In this document: piece after piece, positions 45,116 to 55,994 of the stretch
How positions within the stretch are numbered: position 1 is the stretch's first letter
Layout of the letters: each line of letters opens with the position of its first letter
Assembly (NCBI RefSeq): GCF_030272615.1
Contig: NC_081415.1
Coordinates: forward strand, 627,067,740 to 627,131,739
DNA: 64,000 nt
Direction: 5' to 3'
Source of the DNA: Cryptomeria japonica
Lineage: Eukaryota > Streptophyta > Pinopsida > Cupressales > Cupressaceae
Program-made: the position numbers and the translations under genes
The notes under the pieces: model-generated
Database searches by the model: none
Told to the model about the DNA's origin: nothing
The model's input: the letters and a program-made list of their open reading frames with translations, nothing else

Positions 45116-45171
45116 AAACACAACTTTGTCTTCAATCTACGTGCAAAAATGATTTTAAAAATGGGGATGTG

Positions 45172-45188
45172 ACCCACGGTGGGCACCA
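45172..45188 (-). other. Remnant F primer-binding site
   Basis: Minus strand TGGTGCCCACCGTGGGT, four bases inside the LTR end. Position and form fit a plant gypsy primer site; I do not assign the tRNA. Confidence 0.7.
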
Positions 45189-45192
45189 AAAA

Positions 45193-46604
45193 TGTATGCA
45201 AGAATCAATGTAATCAAAATATGAAAATTAAGACCAAAACTAATATACCAATGAAACTGTTGAGTACAACCTAAACTAATTTAAATAAGTTAATCCCCAA
45301 GATGTGTCTCATTGTTCTCTATCTCATAGGATTCCTTAAGTCAATGGTTTCTCTCATATCATTGAGAAACTGACTTAGGAATGACAACTCCAAGAATGAG
45401 TGATAAAAATGATCTATATGCAAGAATGCATCTAAGATCTATATGATATGATGATTAAGATTAAGATGTGATACTAAGCTATGATAGAGATATTAACAAA
45501 TTATACTAACATGATTCATGATTTAAAAACTATGCTATTGTGTTCCTAAATAATTAAAATGCTATGATAACCAAAGAGAGGCAAAATGCTTGATATAATG
45601 AGGCTATAGTGTAGATGCATAAAAACTTGTATTTTTTTCAAAATGGAGGAAAATGGGAGCTATTTATAAAAGAAATGGGGAAATGAATGGCTAAGATTGA
45701 GAAATCTTAACAAGGGTTAGGATTGAAGTTTATTCAATCCATTTGAGGCTTTCAATCCAATCCTATGTTAACATGTGCCAGCATAAGGAGGCTTGAGAAG
45801 AGGGATAAGGGTCCATTAAATGCTTGAGAAGACATGGTGGTTACCTTAGGAGTTAAGGTTAGGGTTAGGTTAGGGTTAACTAGTGGATAAAGATTTTACC
45901 CAAAGGGTAAACTCTTGTGCAAGGGTTAATAGGATAACTAGGGTCAAAGCCACGAGTGCTTAATGAGACCCTTGGGTTAGATATGGGTTAATTTAGAGAG
46001 AAAGTATCTAACCAACGGTTGAGGTTGAGTTAACCATTAATGGTTTGGAAGACTTTGAGGTTAACTTGTTGAAGGCATAAAGCCTTTAAAGCATTTCAAA
46101 GACTTTGAGGAATTTTTGAGAAGTGACTTCTCTTAAGGAATGTGCAAATGATTAAGGGTGGATTAGGCTAATTAGGGTGATTATAAGAATCTAGAAGACT
46201 CCAAAAGGGGTTTAGTCATGAATCTAGGAGAATGCAAGTGGGAGGTATTTTTTGGATTTTAATTTTGAAATAAAGTGATTTATTCCAAAAAGGTGGATGA
46301 CAACTTGCAACTTAGGAAATATTTAAATAAATTTGATTTATTTAAATTGGAGAGGGGATTTAATTAAATGTAAATTTAATTAAAGGAGAAAAGGATGATT
46401 TAATTAAATTAAATTTATTTATTTAATTAAAGGAGTGGATGTGGCTAGATGAATTAAATCAAATAAATTGAAAATTTTATTTAATTAATAGAGAAAGGGC
46501 ATGAATTCATTAAATGTTAATTTAATTAACAGAAGAATTGTTTTAGTGGATTAAATAAACATTGACTATTTATTTAATTAGGTGGTCAGATTTGTACGTC
46601 TACA
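45193..46604 (-). repeat. Remnant F 5' LTR (gypsy)
   Basis: 1412 bp. Minus strand starts TGTAGACGTACAAATCTGAC at 46604 and ends TGCATACA at 45193, followed by the primer site. The U3 part (46.3-46.6 kb) is rich in TTAATTAAAT. A TATA box sits mid-LTR. No second LTR is present in the window. Confidence 0.75.
45659..45671 (-). promoter_or_regulatory. Candidate TATA box of LTR F
   Basis: Minus strand TTTTATAAATAGC within the LTR, at the expected U3/R border. Confidence 0.5.
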
Positions 46605-47829
46605 ACAACAACACACATAACACCAACATTTTTGATGTGGAAAACCTGGTTAAGGGAAAAACCATGGTGGGAACCAACCCACAATGAGATGATACTCTAT
46701 AGTAGTATGTTTAAATATTACAATGGGGAATGTACATGCATTCATGCACACTTCCTAGAGCTCACTGCTCAAATTACAATGACCAAGATGACTCCAACCC
46801 TCAGGGAAGGTTCACTATCTTAAAAAAATATTCAGACTACAATCCAAAAATAATGAACTGCAAAATTAGCATCTACTAATGCCTGATGACAGTACCAATT
46901 AAGCTCAAATGTCTACCCTTCACCAATCTCTGCTCAATGCACCACACTGAAAGATGAATTCACTCGATCACACATACACCACTCTCTAATAATGCAGACT
47001 CTACCATTGACACCAAATTACATGAACATTACACCCATTTATACAAATCATCAACCTTGACTACAAGGTTGGCCAACCCATAGCACCTAATTACAAAAGT
47101 ACATCACACAATACATAAATCAACCATCGAACCAATAAAATGCCATAGACAATAGAGCATGGATCTAAATCAACTCCTCAAATATGCACCACCACCGAAA
47201 ATCTCGCTAAGATCAACCGCAACACGTTACACCACCAAAATACTACATAACACAAAGAATATCACCAAACCAAGAAGATCATCAATAACTCACACAATAA
47301 TAAATGAAAAACACCAAAACAAATAGGACATGATTAGGAAACACCAACAAGCATGTTAGAACTGTCTGCAATAGCTGCACCAACACCACTTATGCAAATC
47401 TCCATCGATGAATACGCTAACATTCAAGAACACTTTACAAAAATAACTCGGATAAGAAATATAGCTTCTGGAGCACCAAATCACGAACCATTTGAAAAGA
47501 AGATACACATGAACATCCCAAAAACTCTCCCAAATCTGCAACACAAGATATGATCATACTGGAGCACAATGGATCAAACACCAAAACACTGCAACTCTGA
47601 ACACATAAAACAAGTCTCCATATTGAAATCCACAACTCGACCAAATCATCACAAAGCATCATAAAATCAATAAAGAATGAAATATCTCTAGTTGCTTAAT
47701 TATCCCAAACAAATAAACCAACCAAATCAACTCACTACAATCACCGGATTACCAAAATAATTCTCTCCAACACCAAAACATAGGAATATACTAACATCAA
47801 TGACAACAACATATCTTAGCAACAATAAT
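46605..47829 (-). repeat. Copia LTR-like fragment
   Basis: About 46640-46780 reads GATGTGGAAAACC..GGGAAAAACCATGGTGGGA, then AGAGCTCACTGCTCAA. The same order occurs in the E and E' LTRs (GTGGAAA..GGAAAAACCAC.GTGG; AGAGCACACTGCTCAA). Read on the + strand it has the same orientation as they do, so it is a minus-strand LTR. The rest (47.0-47.8 kb) is A- and C-rich with no reading frame. Ends not defined. Confidence 0.5.
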
Positions 47830-48250
47830 ATCCAACACCCGCATGGGTCTCTTTCCACTTTGTCCCATCCAAGGAATAAAGAATTCCTTTATTCCATTAT
47901 TTCAAATCTCCTTGAGAGTGAGGACAAGAAATGCCTTTATGACAAATCTTCCTCCATCCATCCATTACATCCTTCACCTTCCATGTCATCTCAAGCACTC
48001 TAGGGTTGACACTTGTCAACCTCACAATGAGTGTGAGAACCCTAAGCATTCCCATCCCTTGGATATTTTGGTTCCATCCTATCCCTCCATTTGGTCAATT
48101 CCAACACTTGACCAAAAAAACTCTCCATTCTCCCATTATGCAACTTTGAATTCACAATCCAAACTACACTTGAGCTCTCATACACCATTTCCATGCAACC
48201 TTGAGAAAAATTGGAGCTACCATATCGATATTCTACTGAATTTGTGAGCA
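47830..48250 (+). repeat. Fragment related to the middle segment of the 2.78 kb repeat
   Basis: Bases about 47920-47950 (GAGGACAAGAAATGCCTTTATG then ACAAATCT) match the reverse complement of about 54365-54395 and its two copies. It is LTR-like sequence in the opposite orientation. A 134-codon open frame here has no protein-like features. Confidence 0.45.
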
Positions 48251-48379
48251 CACAACCAATCTAATATCAAAGGAAAAATCATTGCAACAAAGAAGACTTC
48301 AATAACACTTGCGACATTTGGTTTGCTTTTATTTTATGTTGTTGGGTCTTTTGTTTGTCCAATCTTGAGGTTGTGATTT

Positions 48380-49280
48380 TAGAGTGTTTTAAGTCGTTAT
48401 TACATTCCATTTTGGACTCACTTTTTATTGCACACAATGTGACCCTTCTTGCAATAATTCCAATGTTTTACATTAGTCTTACATAAAGATTTAGACCTAT
48501 TGTTTCTATTAGAACTCTAATCTCTTATATTTTTCTTACCTATCCTCTATTTTGATCTACCTTTATCTAAATAAGGGCAACAAAATATTTTATCATCCAT
48601 GGACCTTTTTCTAGTTTTTTATTTAACAAAATACCAATCACATTTTCTAGTTTAAGTTTTGTGTTAGTACTACTTATTGACATCACATGGTTATCCCATG
48701 AAAATGGTATGAAAAATGTAATGTATTTATCCTCATCCATCTTGACTCCTATTGATGCAAGTCAACTTACTATCATATTGGAACTATTTAAATGATTAGT
48801 TACATGACCACCTTACCCTATTTTTAAATAATATAACTTCTTCAAAACAACTTTACTTGATAATTTATTAGACTAATACAACATACCTACGATGAATTTC
48901 TTGTCTTCTCTTGATACATATTTATTTGCATTAAATATAAAAAAATGGCCATATTGTACTTCTATATTTTCTTAATCTTTTTTTAACCAATCCTCATCAA
49001 ACATACCTATAATGTTTTGTAGAAGAGGATGATGCAACCCACTGATCTCTTAACTACAAGACCATCCATCTTCAACTTACATGGTTTGAAGTTATGACCA
49101 TTAAACTTGTCAAATTCAAATCTCAATGCACTTGCCATATATTTAATATAATTTATTTCTCACAAAATCCTTCAAAGATTTTGTTTGATTCTAATTTTAC
49201 ACTAGTCAACTACAAAAATTTTATCACTATGAGTTGCATGACCACACATGCTAGGATTTTCACTCTAATGAAGTAGATAC
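48380..49280 (-). pseudogene. gag: Decayed copia gag
   Basis: Minus-strand translation gives LYQSNKLSSKVVLKKLYYLK, then HVTNHLNSSNMIVS-stop-LAS, VKMDEDKYITFFIPF and LKLENVIGILLNKKLEK (about 48.9 down to 48.6 kb). This is the standard order of a copia UBN2-type gag. Near 48.44 kb a ruined zinc knuckle reads KHWNYCKKGHIVC. Stops and shifts throughout. A degraded initiator-Met primer site lies just upstream at 49300. No protease, integrase or RT of this element is visible in the window. Confidence 0.7.
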
Positions 49281-49299
49281 TACCCAATCAACAAATTTG

Positions 49300-49312
49300 T
49301 GCCTTGATACCA
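49300..49312 (-). other. Degraded primer-binding site of the copia gag remnant
   Basis: Minus strand TGGTATCAAGGCA, close to the initiator-Met complement TGGTATCAGAGC, immediately upstream of the copia gag remnant. Confidence 0.55.
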
Positions 49313-50570
49313 TATAATAAAGATATTTACCCTTGTTGTTGAGGACCAAAAAACTAGAATAGTGAATTCTTAATATTATGATTTCTATTAATAGTCAACA
49401 TTTACAAATGAAAATACACCACAAAAAAGTAATATAATAGTTTGTAGTCACAAGATTAAACAAGACAAATATTTTTTACATGGGAAACCCAATGCTAAAG
49501 ACATTCACAATTGTGTTATTCAAAATCAACACCAATTCAATATAATGAGGTCTTTAGAAAACCTTTCACAAAGTCAATCTATAACATGCCCTTCTACAAT
49601 TTCCTATGTGTTTACACATCGACTATGTACAAATATCTTTATTTTCTATTACAATGAGTTTATAACATGTGGGATTCCAAGAGTCATGAAACTATATTTC
49701 ATACATGTTTGAAATCAACATAGCATATATTTCATACATGTTTGAAATCAACATAGCATACTTTCCACATATAATATGTCTCCATGTGGGCAAGATTCTT
49801 TTAAAATTTATTGTTACCACACACTTTAAAATAATGGTTACAACCTTTACACTTAGTATGAATATATTCATTGTATGACTTCTATTACCAACTTCTCACT
49901 TACAATAGCACATATAAACACAACTTCGCTCCATATTTCTTGTGGTACCTCATATCATCTTCCAAGATAATATCTAGTCCCAAGTTCATGCTCACATGCA
50001 CACTTGTAACACTAATCATGCTTCCAATAAGTACTAAATATCTATGTGATGGTGAGTTCTTCTAAGTACTTTGTAATAACTATCACAGTAACTACATATG
50101 TAGACAATCAATGTATGATGCACCACAAACATTATCATGTAATTACCACATGTTAATCTATATAAATACTATAGGTCATAATACTATAAACTCATTATAT
50201 TACATTAGATTCCATTGTAAAGAAGACTATAGGTAAACTCTAACCATAGGGATTGCCTAGGTGAATATAACCTAGATACCAACATGGAGCACATTGAAAT
50301 CCTACAAGAGCCTAGAAATACACTAATCCACTAAATATTAAAGTTCTCTTCATTAATATATATCACTCTATTGTAAATATAATCACTACTAGAGATAGAA
50401 AAGATACAAATGGCATCAATTGTTGTCACCTTTACTACACTTAAAACTCCTATGCTTAAGATGCATTTCTTCATTAAAAGGACAAAAATATATTCATATC
50501 ATTCAATGGCAACATAAAACTTTAATGAACAATAATGTCCTTCCAAGAGTTAAAATCAAGATCATATCCA
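49313..50570. other. AT-rich non-coding, probable LTR of the copia gag remnant
   Basis: Adjacent to the primer site, so at least its left part should be a minus-strand 5' LTR. No clean ends seen. Includes a 33-base perfect tandem duplication at 49693-49758. No reading frame supported. Confidence 0.4.
49693..49758. repeat. 33-bp tandem duplication
   Basis: TATATTTCATACATGTTT followed by GAAATCAACATAGCA, two copies back to back (49693-49725, 49726-49758), identical by eye. Confidence 0.9.
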
Positions 50571-50574
50571 ATTG

Positions 50575-51140
50575 TTAGTTGGCTTGTAAAACAAACAAGT
50601 TTGTTAAATGCCCAATAACTAAATTCATATGTCTTTAACAATGAAAAAACCTAATATTTATAAAATGAATTGTCAAACCTTGAACATCCTCTACATAACA
50701 ATTGTGAAGCGAATTAGGGGTAGATCCTTTCTCTTCCTCCATATAACAATCAAGATGGCAATTAGGGTAGATCCTTTATCTAATACCCCAAGTACTACTA
50801 ATGAATCTCCTACAACCAAATTCTTAAAATTTTGATATTTCACTATTAATCATGTTAACAATGCCTCCCATCTAGCTTCATTAGTAGTTTTATTCTTTAA
50901 AAAAAGAGTGAACATCTATATACAAATTTACAACAACACTCCACCTCTAGTCAAGATTGGGTACCCTTGATGTACCATCAATTTTATTTTTAACAAATCC
51001 TTTTGCAAGTGGGTGCCAAGTATTATCCCCAACAATCCTACTTTCCTTCTTATGTTTAACTTACATATCATCTACAAATCCTTCTATAGGAGGGTGTCAA
51101 GTATCATTTCTATCAATCCTATTTTACTTTTTATGATCAA
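50575..51140 (-). pseudogene. RNase H domain remnant, probably the 3' end of a LINE
   Basis: Minus-strand translation shows the plant LINE-type RNase H order: HPLAKGFVKNKIDGTSRVPN (about 51010-50970; usual form W.PP..G.VK.N.DG.SRGNPG), VNLYIDVHSFFK, KTTNEARWEALLT (Glu position, about 50880), LVVGDSLVVLGVLDKGST (Asp in GDS, about 50800) and FFHC-stop-RHMNLVIGHL (about 50640, usual F.H..R..N..AD.LA). Stops and shifts are frequent. The first motif region is partly duplicated (a second HPPIEGFVDDM at about 51085). No endonuclease or RT of a LINE is readable to the right, so this is a truncated copy or fragment. Confidence 0.6.
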
Positions 51141-52019
51141 CTTGTTTATTACCTTTATTTCTACCTCCTATCCTTTGAATGAAAATTGTAATATCATGAA
51201 ATCACATATAATCAATATACTAAGTTATTTGAGTAATTTGATTGGCTGATGATTTTTTTTTAATGTGACCATTCCTTTTTTATATGAATTAGTATGTCAA
51301 CATTCTATTAAATAAGAAATATTAATACACAAATTCTATTAAATGGATTTATTTTTTGTTGCTAATATGAATAATTAAGCTATTTTAAGATTTTTTTTAA
51401 CAAGTTGAATAATTGATTTAATATTTAATTTGCGTTAGAGCCAAAATGAATACCTCCATACCTTATATAAAAAATGATGGTATTATTTATATTTGAAAAG
51501 AAAATCTTAAAGACAGAAAATTAAGCTTTCTTTATACAAATTGAATGTCCTTTAAAATAGATAAAACTTAAATAATAAGATTTTAGAAATCAAATTTATT
51601 TTAACCTTCAAAATTATAAACGTGATGTCATTTTTTACCTATAAATTCAAATCCTTCAAGATACTTTCTACTATACAATAAAGATAACTCTATAATATAT
51701 CATCCATACAATAAATTTTGTTCTAATCACTTGTTTTTGAACATTGACTTCCAAAGTGTACATCAGGGATAAGGTAATGCTTCATTGCATTCTAATTAAG
51801 AAATTTCAAACTTGTTTTTTTATTGCGGTCTTGCAACACACTTGTTAGAAGTTTTAGCTTTCCAAGATCTTTGCACTTTTTTTCCACAATGCTACAACAA
51901 ACAATTATAATAAGAAAGCTCTATGCTATGAATCAGAAAAACAAGAAATAGAAACCTTTCACCTAGAAATGACAAAAATGGAATTTTAGATGACTAAAAA
52001 TATAATTTTTTACCTTCAG
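51141..52019. other. AT-rich stretch with no recognised feature
   Basis: Low-complexity AT-rich DNA without reading frames, between the LINE-like fragment and the internal repeats of remnant G. Confidence 0.5.
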
Positions 52020-52270
52020 ATGAAAGTGGGTACTACTTTTACCGATTGCAGCACTCCTTTAGCAATTGCAACACTTCTTTAGCGATTGTGACACTTCCTT
52101 TAATGAAAGTAGCACTTTAGCAATTTCAACACTTCTTTTAGCAATTGTGGCACTTTAACAATTGTGACACTTTTTTAGTGATTGTGGCACTTTAACAATT
52201 GCGACACTTTTTTAGTGATTAAGTGATTATGACACTTCTTTAGCGATTGCAACACTTTCTTTAATGATTG
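52020..52270. repeat. Degenerate short tandem repeat (TTTAGCGATTGTGACACTTC type)
   Basis: About eleven imperfect units of 18-24 bases, alternating TTAGCAATTGCAACACTTC, TTAGCGATTGTGACACTTC and TTTAACAATTGTGGCACTT forms. Lies about 290 bases inside the primer site of remnant G, mirroring the arrays next to the primer site of F. Confidence 0.85.
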
Positions 52271-52539
52271 AGGTAAACTTAAATTTGCAAATTGTTTACT
52301 TACGGAGATAAATTTTTTAGATCAATTGTGGTATAGTAGATTCAAATGCGTAACTAATTTATTATGTGTGTCATAAATAACAACTAATGAAACAAAGTTA
52401 TTAACAATTGCATTAGAAATTGGATGGTATGTGGTAAAGGTATCTCGAATGCAGTATAGATTCCATAGATGCAATACATGAAACTTGTAACTTGCAAAAC
52501 TTGAGAACTGATAAAACAAATCAAATTAGAAGCTTATTT
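52271..52539. other. Leader sequence of remnant G
   Basis: Non-coding AT-rich DNA between the short-repeat array and the primer site. Nothing recognised. Confidence 0.5.
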
Positions 52540-52558
52540 CATGTTGGGTTCACCAAAA
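52540..52558 (-). other. Remnant G primer-binding-site region
   Basis: Minus strand TTTTGGTGAACCCAACAT, adjoining the LTR end, in the same arrangement as TTTTTGGTGCCCACC in remnant F. tRNA not assigned. Confidence 0.55.
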
Positions 52559-53754
52559 TGTGCATATATGAAAATTGGAAAAAAAAAAAAAGTAAAAGAA
52601 TCTAAGAGTAACCACAAACTCAAATCTATTACGAAATTCTCAAATGCAATCAATAGAGGAAATGATCAAATTCAACAAAAAACATAGATTAATAACAATG
52701 TGATAGCACAAAAAATTTCAAGACTGTGGTTTTTTATGATGGGAGATTGAAGTTTCTTTTATACATTTCAGAGGTTTTGATCAACAGTTCAAATTGAAAT
52801 ATTAGAAGAATGATCAATGATTGAATATTGTTGAGACAAATAGATTGAGAGATGGTCGCTCATGTGACTGGGATTGATTGATGAAAATTGGAAAATGTTG
52901 TAATAGAACCTAAGAGTAACCACAAACTCAAATCTATTACGAAATTCTCAAATGCAATCAATAGAGGAAATGATCAAATTCAACAAAAAACATAGATTAA
53001 TAACAATGTGATAGCACAAAAAATTTCAAGACTGTGGTTTTTTATGATAGGAGATTGAAGTTTCTTTTATACATTTCAGAGGTTTTGATCAACAGTTCAA
53101 ATTGAAATATTAGAAGAATGATCAATGATTGAATACTGTTGAGACAAATAGATTGAGAGATGGTCGCTCATGTGACTAGGATTGATTGATTTGTCAAAAG
53201 AAATGACTAGGCTGCTATATGAATTGATTGAGAGTAAGGTGGATTGACCGGTCAAAAAAGGTGATTGGGAGTGGAACCCAGAGTCTATGGCAGCTAGGAA
53301 GAGTGAAAAATTAGTCATTTTAAACATTTGTTGTAGGAGAATAAATAAAATAAACATTATATTCATTTTAAGAAGAATTTGATTTTGAAAAAGGGATGGA
53401 CAATTAAATATTATATTTAATTGTGAAGACATAGTAAATTAAATAATTAGAAATAATTATTTAATTGTGAGAAAAGGGTAGAAATTGATTTAATTAAATG
53501 ATAAGATAGTTTAATGAAAGTGTATGCAAGGGGATTAATTAAACAATAATAAAATTATTTAATTAATTAGAAGAAAATTAGGTAATTAAATAATTAAAAA
53601 ATTGATTCTGAGATTAGAGGGAAAGTTTGACTTTTGATTTCAAATTAAAAGAATGATGCTAATTTAATTAAATAATTAAAATTATTTAATTAAATAGGAG
53701 AAATGTTAGTAAAGTATTATGATGCAAGAGTCGAGACAATTTTAGGTGTCTACA
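52559..53754 (-). repeat. Remnant G LTR (gypsy) with internal duplication
   Basis: 1196 bp. Minus strand starts TGTAGACACCTAAAATTGTC at 53754 and ends TATATGCACA at 52559 beside the primer site. Its first 15 bases equal those of the solo LTR at 59017. U3 is rich in TTAATTAAATAATT (53.43-53.70 kb). Contains a 313-bp tandem duplication. Its left half is not part of the downstream triplication, its right half is. Confidence 0.75.
52568..53190. repeat. 313-bp tandem duplication within LTR G
   Basis: Copy 1 starts ATGAAAATTGGAAA at 52568 and copy 2 at 52881. Both run through CTAAGAGTAACCACAAACTC to CGCTCATGTGACTRGGATTG. Only a handful of differences by eye. Confidence 0.92.
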
Positions 53755-55160
53755 ACATCCATTACCATTCTTCCATTGTTAATTCCAATACCTCTAGTAA
53801 GAGGTATTTTACTCCTTTACAACATAGACCTTGAATCTTCATCCTCTTATCCTCCATCCTTTAGTACTACATATCCTATTGAACCAAGGGAAAATTAGTG
53901 TGAGGACAAATGGTTAGTTTAATTCAAATTAATATGAAAACATCCAAATAACATAAAACACCATTATACCTTCACAAATCTTCACTTGCTCCTCGGATTG
54001 GACCTTTGATGAAGCTCAGGATGCACCCTTCCTTTGTTTCATTGGATTGGTCCTTGGTGCGGATGTGAAATGCTCTCCACTACACAACAACAATGAGGAT
54101 TTGCTTGATGGATAAATGGTTGAGTGATAAAATGGCAAAGTGTGGAGGAAATTGGCTATAGTGTGGATGCTATGAGAATTATTTTTAAAAAAAACTAATA
54201 GCATGAGATTGCATGAAATTGACATATCGAAATGAGGGGAGGAGACTCCAATTTATAGATTTGAGAGAGCCAAAATGGAGGACCAAGATCAATTTGAAAT
54301 GGAGGGTGAGGATTGAATGAAAGTGATTGGAAGGATTGAGAGGATAAGGTGTGGAGACCAAGAGATTTTCCATAAAGGCATTTATTGTCTCCACACTCCT
54401 CTAGGTGCATGGAGAAGAGACCTCTAGGTACATTGAAAGAATGAAAGAAATATAAAATTCCTTGGGAAGGGACAAGAGAATTAAAAAATTCCCAAATAGA
54501 AGATTTCATGGGGAAAAAAAAGGAGAAAACGACTTTAAAATTCCTTGGGAAGACAGGGCATGGGCATGTACAAAGGACTTGAAATCCTTTGACATGACCA
54601 AAGTAGGTGCATTTAAGGTTTGGAAGGTGACAGAGGAAAGCCATTTATGGCAAAAAGTTGACTTTATCCTAATTATGGTGATTAGGATTGTGCAAGTGAT
54701 TAAGAGAGGAGATTAGGTGAGTCAATGAGGGATTTGAGAGCAAGTAGATAAGTTAGGAGGATTTGACAAGAGGAGAGAGAATGAGTGGAGGAATTTAAAA
54801 TTGAGGAACAATAATAATCAAGCTTCTATAAGAATTAATTAGGCTGAGGATTAGAAGAAATTATTTGTAGGAATCACATGAATTAAGTTAATTTATTAGA
54901 ATCAATTAACTAAAGGGGATTTGGAGGAATAAATGATTTAGAGGACTTTAGAAGAATGGGCAAATAATTAATTTATTGACAAATTAACTATCAGACTACT
55001 GTGACAAAATTAATTAAATTAATTAATTTTGAGAAGGATAAAGGGTAACATTATTAAATTTTAATTATGTAGGAAGGATAAATGATGCAGTCAAGGTAGG
55101 GAGATCCAATGAAGGACATCCCATCCTTGCAACCTAACACAAAAACCATGCAAGATATAC
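53755..55160 (-). repeat. Middle segment of the repeat, LTR-like
   Basis: Minus strand has an AT-rich first part (TTAATTAATTTAATTAATTT, about 54.95-55.02 kb), a TATA-like CTATAAATTGGAG at about 54248-54260, and a later part resembling R-U5. This is the same general layout as LTRs F and G. Copies at 56533-57939 and 60825-62230. A 149-codon minus-strand open frame spans the TATA site in all three copies and is most likely not a gene. Exact LTR ends not found. Confidence 0.5.
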
Positions 55161-55994
55161 TGTAACTTTTGGAATCCAAGAACACTGAGAGGGGGGGAGT
55201 GAATCAGTGTTCTACCAAAATGAGCAAATTTAATCTTATCAAAACATGCATTCACCAACCGGTACATATAAGATTGAAAGAAGTAAAGAAATCAATAATC
55301 CAATCACACAAATGAATACCATAACACAGAGAATTATACCTGGAAAACCTCAAAGAAGAAAAACCACGGTGGAATTTGTGACCCATAATATCAATCCACT
55401 AGCCATATGAAAATATATTTCAAAATATAGGGGCCTACACTTGCAGGAAGGCTTACATCCTAGAGCACACTGCTCAATCACAAAAGGAGCCTCATTGACT
55501 ACATACAAATCCAGACTACAATCTAGAGAAATGAGTGAACTGCAATGATAGCATCTTCTATGCCTGAATACAGTTTCAGTTAAGCTCTATTTGTTTCGGT
55601 CTGAAACCCTAAACCCTTACCGGAATAACCTCTTACATAAACTTCACATTACAAAACATTATCACATTCTCCTGTCCTTCCATTTTCTTCACATACATCA
55701 AAATGATCTAATCAACTGACCTATATACCCTTACAAACCTTCATGCCTTATGTCGGCTTACAAATATAATTACAAAAATGAATATACATGTCGGCTCAAT
55801 AACATATATACATAAATATCAAAATCAATTGCTGATGTCAGATCTCCCAAAATTATATCAGCCTCCAATATCGATAACCTGTTGAAGTCATGTCATCCTG
55901 TAATGTGAGTAACTGAAGAATTCCTTCCAACCTGTGAAGATACCTATTGGTGTCGGTGTCGGTGATGTGTCTGTCGGTAATCAACCAAACCAAA
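55161..55994 (-). repeat. Copia LTR E', truncated copy 1
   Basis: Begins on the + strand TGTAACTTTTGGAATCC and contains GAGAGGGGGGGAGTGAATCA, the counterpart of GAGAGGGGGGGGTGAATCA in LTR E. It breaks off at CCAAAATATGA where repeat copy 2 begins. The full-length version is 62231-63137. Confidence 0.85.

Larger units (their letters stand above)
41850..45171 (-). other. Internal region of minus-strand gypsy remnant F, no intact gene
   Basis: Lies downstream, on the minus strand, of the primer site of remnant F. No RT or integrase signature. At 42253-42772 the minus strand reads two overlapping low-complexity frames rich in Pro, Ser and Gln-Asp (NQDHDI, KQDHDIPS, SQDQGIPS), perhaps repeat translation. 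About 43.5-44.2 kb is non-coding leader-like sequence. Several short-repeat arrays are listed separately. No 3' LTR found, so F is truncated. Confidence 0.5.
53217..55994. repeat. 2.78 kb tandem repeat, copy 1
   Basis: 2778 bp: the U3 end of gypsy LTR G (53217-53754), a middle LTR-like segment (53755-55160), then a copia LTR E' cut short at CCAAAATATGA. It starts with ATATGAATTGATTGAGAG. The left neighbour is the rest of LTR G, so this copy holds the original left junction. Confidence 0.95.

Noticed and set aside
45855-45885. TTAGGGTTAGG-like telomere-type words in LTR F
   Set aside because: Only about three imperfect units, not the plant TTTAGGG repeat, and inside an LTR. No telomere or interstitial telomere array.
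47843-48247. 134-codon + strand open frame
   Set aside because: Lies in LTR-like sequence homologous to the middle of the 2.78 kb repeat, where a different frame is open. Not protein-like.
54195-54644. 149-codon minus-strand open frame conserved in all three 2.78 kb repeat copies (also 56974-57423, 61265-61714)
   Set aside because: Conservation follows from recent duplication. The frame spans a TATA-like site in LTR-like DNA, shows no domain, and overlaps other open frames.
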